Source of the DNA: Eleginops maclovinus
Taxonomy: Eukaryota; Chordata; Actinopteri; Perciformes; Eleginopidae
Reading direction: 5' to 3'
DNA: 64,000 nucleotides
Assembly: GCF_036324505.1 (NCBI RefSeq)
Contig: NC_086366.1
Location: 8,309,427 to 8,373,426, forward strand
Shown: positions 61,946 through 64,000 of the stretch, one piece after another
Numbering within the stretch: position 1 is the first letter of the stretch
Layout of the letters: every line of letters starts with the position of its first letter
Notes under the pieces: model-generated
The model's database searches: none
Told to the model about the DNA's origin: nothing
The model's input: the letters and a program-made list of their open reading frames with translations, nothing else
Position numbers and translations under genes: made by a program

Positions 61946-61987
61946 CTGAGGCTCTGAAATTCTCCTCAGCAGGAGCCTTTATGTTAG
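61946..61987 (-). CDS. short exon (42 nt) of the unrecognised minus-strand gene
   Basis: On the minus strand a pyrimidine-rich tract (CTCCCTGCTCTCATTAACCC, containing a TTAAC branch-like motif) leads to the acceptor AATGCAG; the donor is near-consensus (CCTCAG then GTAAGG). The exon enters and leaves in phase 1 and reads NIKAPAEENFRAS. Joining to 50299 gives ...FRAS-E-ARVDKY, keeping the frame. At 13 codons the coding evidence is thin, so the call rests on the two good splice sites and the matching phase. Any further upstream exons would lie beyond the window or have been missed. Confidence 0.42.
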
Positions 61988-63309
61988 CTGCATTTTGAAA
62001 TGGGGTTAATGAGAGCAGGGAGACATAATCAAACGGGTCATTCCAGGGAAACTAACAATGCGCTGCAACAAGCAAATTATGAATTGTTAATGTTGCCTCT
62101 TTTTCTTCTCTATCTGCCCTGGGAGGAGGCCCCGGGGTTTTCCCTTCCAGCTGCATTCACGACTCACAGAAATAATTTACTTGTGAACAAATTCTTCTTT
62201 TCTCGTTTTCGGCTGTGAATGGACGCCCATGATGGAATCTCCGAAAAATGTAAATAGGACCTTGACACGGTTATACATCAATTTCACTGAAGCTAAGACG
62301 ACAGATAAAATAAGATTAATGTGACTTAAATTGAAAGAATAATGTGAACAGCTGTGTGTTTCATAGTCACATATAAACACAGCATTAGTTTGCATTAGTA
62401 ACACCTGCTGTTCCTACTGTGACAAGCCAAAATGTCTTTTATGAAAAGGTGATTATTTTATCTTTTTTTCAGCACTTTAATGTCTGTACAGCTAAATAAA
62501 TTAACTCCTGGACTGCTTTTATCTATACATGCTCACAAAAGGGGATCAATCTAGTGTACTTTTGGCTCTTTCTTCTGTTCAATGTTTGTGTTTGAGGGCA
62601 TTACTTTTGCTACTTGTTCTTTTAGTTTTCAACACAAACTGGTTTATTCAACAGGGAAAACATGTTTTGAAATCTAATAAGAACACTTTGGTTTTCCAAA
62701 TTCAGGTTCTGTGAAAGTTGGCTGCCCAACTGAAATTAAATAGCTTTGTCCCGTGCTTCGCTTAGAGACAGGAGTGATTTATGAGTGTATTGTTTGCATG
62801 GAAAGTATAACACAGAGATACAGACAGACAGGCAGTCTAAACTTTTCCCAAAATGCCTCACAGGCCAAACTCAGTCTGTTTACTGCCGGATATCTAATAT
62901 CCTCTAAATGCATGTGGCTCCATCCTTTTCATGCTTGGGGTTATTCCAGTTTTCCGATTAACCGAAATGATCATTATTGGAACTGTAATTACTGCCTTCT
63001 GTTTTGTAAACACTACACTGGCAAAACCGTATAGCCCAGCAGCTTGCTTGCTTTATTTTCACAATCATGTCCTAAAGCTTGGCAAGAGAACATTTTTATT
63101 TGGGACAACACCAGTAGTAACATACATACAGACCACGGTGGAGGGATGGGCACCATTACTTGTGTTCTTTCTGTAATTTATCAGTCAGTTTGATGTATGT
63201 GCTCAATATTTTGGGGGGATTTATGGCTCTAAACTGAGCCAGTGCACCCTGGCCTGTTCCCTAAAACATATAAGGCTCCAGCATAATGCTAGGGAGAAGA
63301 TAGGATACG
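61988..63309. other. non-coding stretch with possible regulatory segment
   Basis: The part 62020-62240 has a moderately complex, low-repeat composition and a short minus-strand frame (GDSIMGVHSQPKTRKEE) whose phase does not fit the neighbouring exon. It may be a conserved non-coding element; not provable here. Confidence 0.3.
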
Positions 63310-63990
63310 GGAGGAGATGAAACTACATAAAAACAAACCAACAGTGATAGAAACAAAACACTGTGTTGTTTGTGATTCAGTTACAGTCCCCAGGATCCAA
63401 AGGTCTTCAATATGATATTGTCTCAGCAACAAGCCGTCTGTTGCAGGAAACTGAAGATGAATCCCAGTTATCTCAGCTGGGGTTTATAATCGACGCATTT
63501 AATCTGTCAATTCACATATAGTAACATATTTAATGTCTCTTAACATCGTTTCTTTAACTATGTTGCTCCCTGCAGTGTGGAAACAAAGTGTGTGTCCCTT
63601 GACTGAGAGCTCTTAGTGTTACAGGAGTGTATTTTCTGTTTCGGGTGTAGACTCTCTGTTTGCACCACCCACGGCTCAGTTGCCACAGGTTGTATGGCAA
63701 ACGGTTGTGATTGTCAGGAGTGAATGTGAACTTCCGTGAGGTTAATAGAGTCGCGGCAGGGAGGAAACCAGGAGAGAGCCAAACAAACCACTGCCAAGTT
63801 TACACACCTACACAGCTTCATGCACTGTGGATTAGCAGAGGTGAGTAAATTGGAGCATCCTGTCATAGCAGGTGAAGCCAGGATAGGAAGAGTGAGGAAG
63901 CCAAGAGCCACAATCTATCTCAAATGTGAAGGTACCAGACTGACAGAGGCAGTGATGGAGGTTTCAAATGACAGATTAAGAGGACAGTGA
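63310..63990 (+). repeat. long dispersed repeat, copy 2 (about 680 bp)
   Basis: Collinear with 53040-53680: GGAGGAGATGAAACTA, then GTTTGTGATTCAGTTACAG, then CCACAGGTTGTATGGCA, then CAGGAGTGAAT, then AACCACTGCCA, then GGAGCATCCTGTCATAGC. It reaches almost to the window edge, so its right border may lie outside. Confidence 0.6.
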
Positions 63991-64000
63991 TGAAGAAGAT

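Noticed and set aside
62177..62404. Minus-strand frame ending GVHSQPKTRKEEFVHK
   Set aside because: Would leave in phase 2 whereas the next exon at 61987 needs phase 1; more likely a non-coding conserved segment or chance.

Overview
The window looks like a teleost fish chromosome: AT-rich, mostly non-coding DNA with long CA/TG and TCAC microsatellites, a Tc1/mariner element with fish-type 200-bp inverted repeats, a nonautonomous hAT element with an 8-bp target duplication, a MITE, a solo LTR, a tRNA-derived SINE and LINE 3' tails. There are no operons, tRNA or rRNA genes, or CRISPR arrays. I found no species-level marker.

Two genes can be argued for. (1) A split gene on the minus strand appears to run through almost the whole window. 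I found six short exons by eye at about 61.97, 50.24, 28.9, 13.33, 11.11 and 2.56 kb (in transcription order). Their reading frames are coding-like, they have usable splice sites, and the intron phases fit in order (1,1,1,2,1, then a stop at 2501-2503). Introns run from about 2 to 21 kb. The product is not recognised. It is soluble-looking and ends in a Ser/Thr/Glu-rich tail; its 5' end lies beyond position 64000. (2) Inside the 15-kb intron between the 28.9 and 13.3 kb exons, on the opposite strand, sits an intronless coiled-coil gene (14930-21201, about 2,090 codons). It is built from nested tandem duplications: seven 456-bp (152-residue) units in tandem, organised as 912-bp pairs, an eighth distant unit, and duplicated flanking blocks. 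A single-base frameshift at about 15476 splits it.

Layout: 0.4-0.9 kb Tc1-like transposase relic; 2.5-2.8 kb last exon of the minus-strand gene, directly abutted by a LINE tail; 3.3-4.1 kb solo LTR (minus); 4.2-5.2 kb Harbinger-like nonautonomous element; 7.3 kb perfect hairpin; 11.1 and 13.3 kb exons; 13.9 kb SINE; 14.9-21.2 kb coiled-coil gene; 21.9 kb perfect hairpin; 23.5-25.1 kb Tc1 element with a broken transposase; 28.9 kb exon; 29.3-29.8 kb MITE; 30-50 kb intron with dispersed unnamed repeats and microsatellites; 50.2 kb exon; 53.0 and 63.3 kb two copies of a roughly 650-bp dispersed repeat; 60.6-61.1 kb hAT element; 61.9 kb exon.

The main object of interest is the nested, antisense, repeat-built coiled-coil gene. 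The exon model for the host gene and all repeat-family assignments are from reading alone, without alignment or database search.
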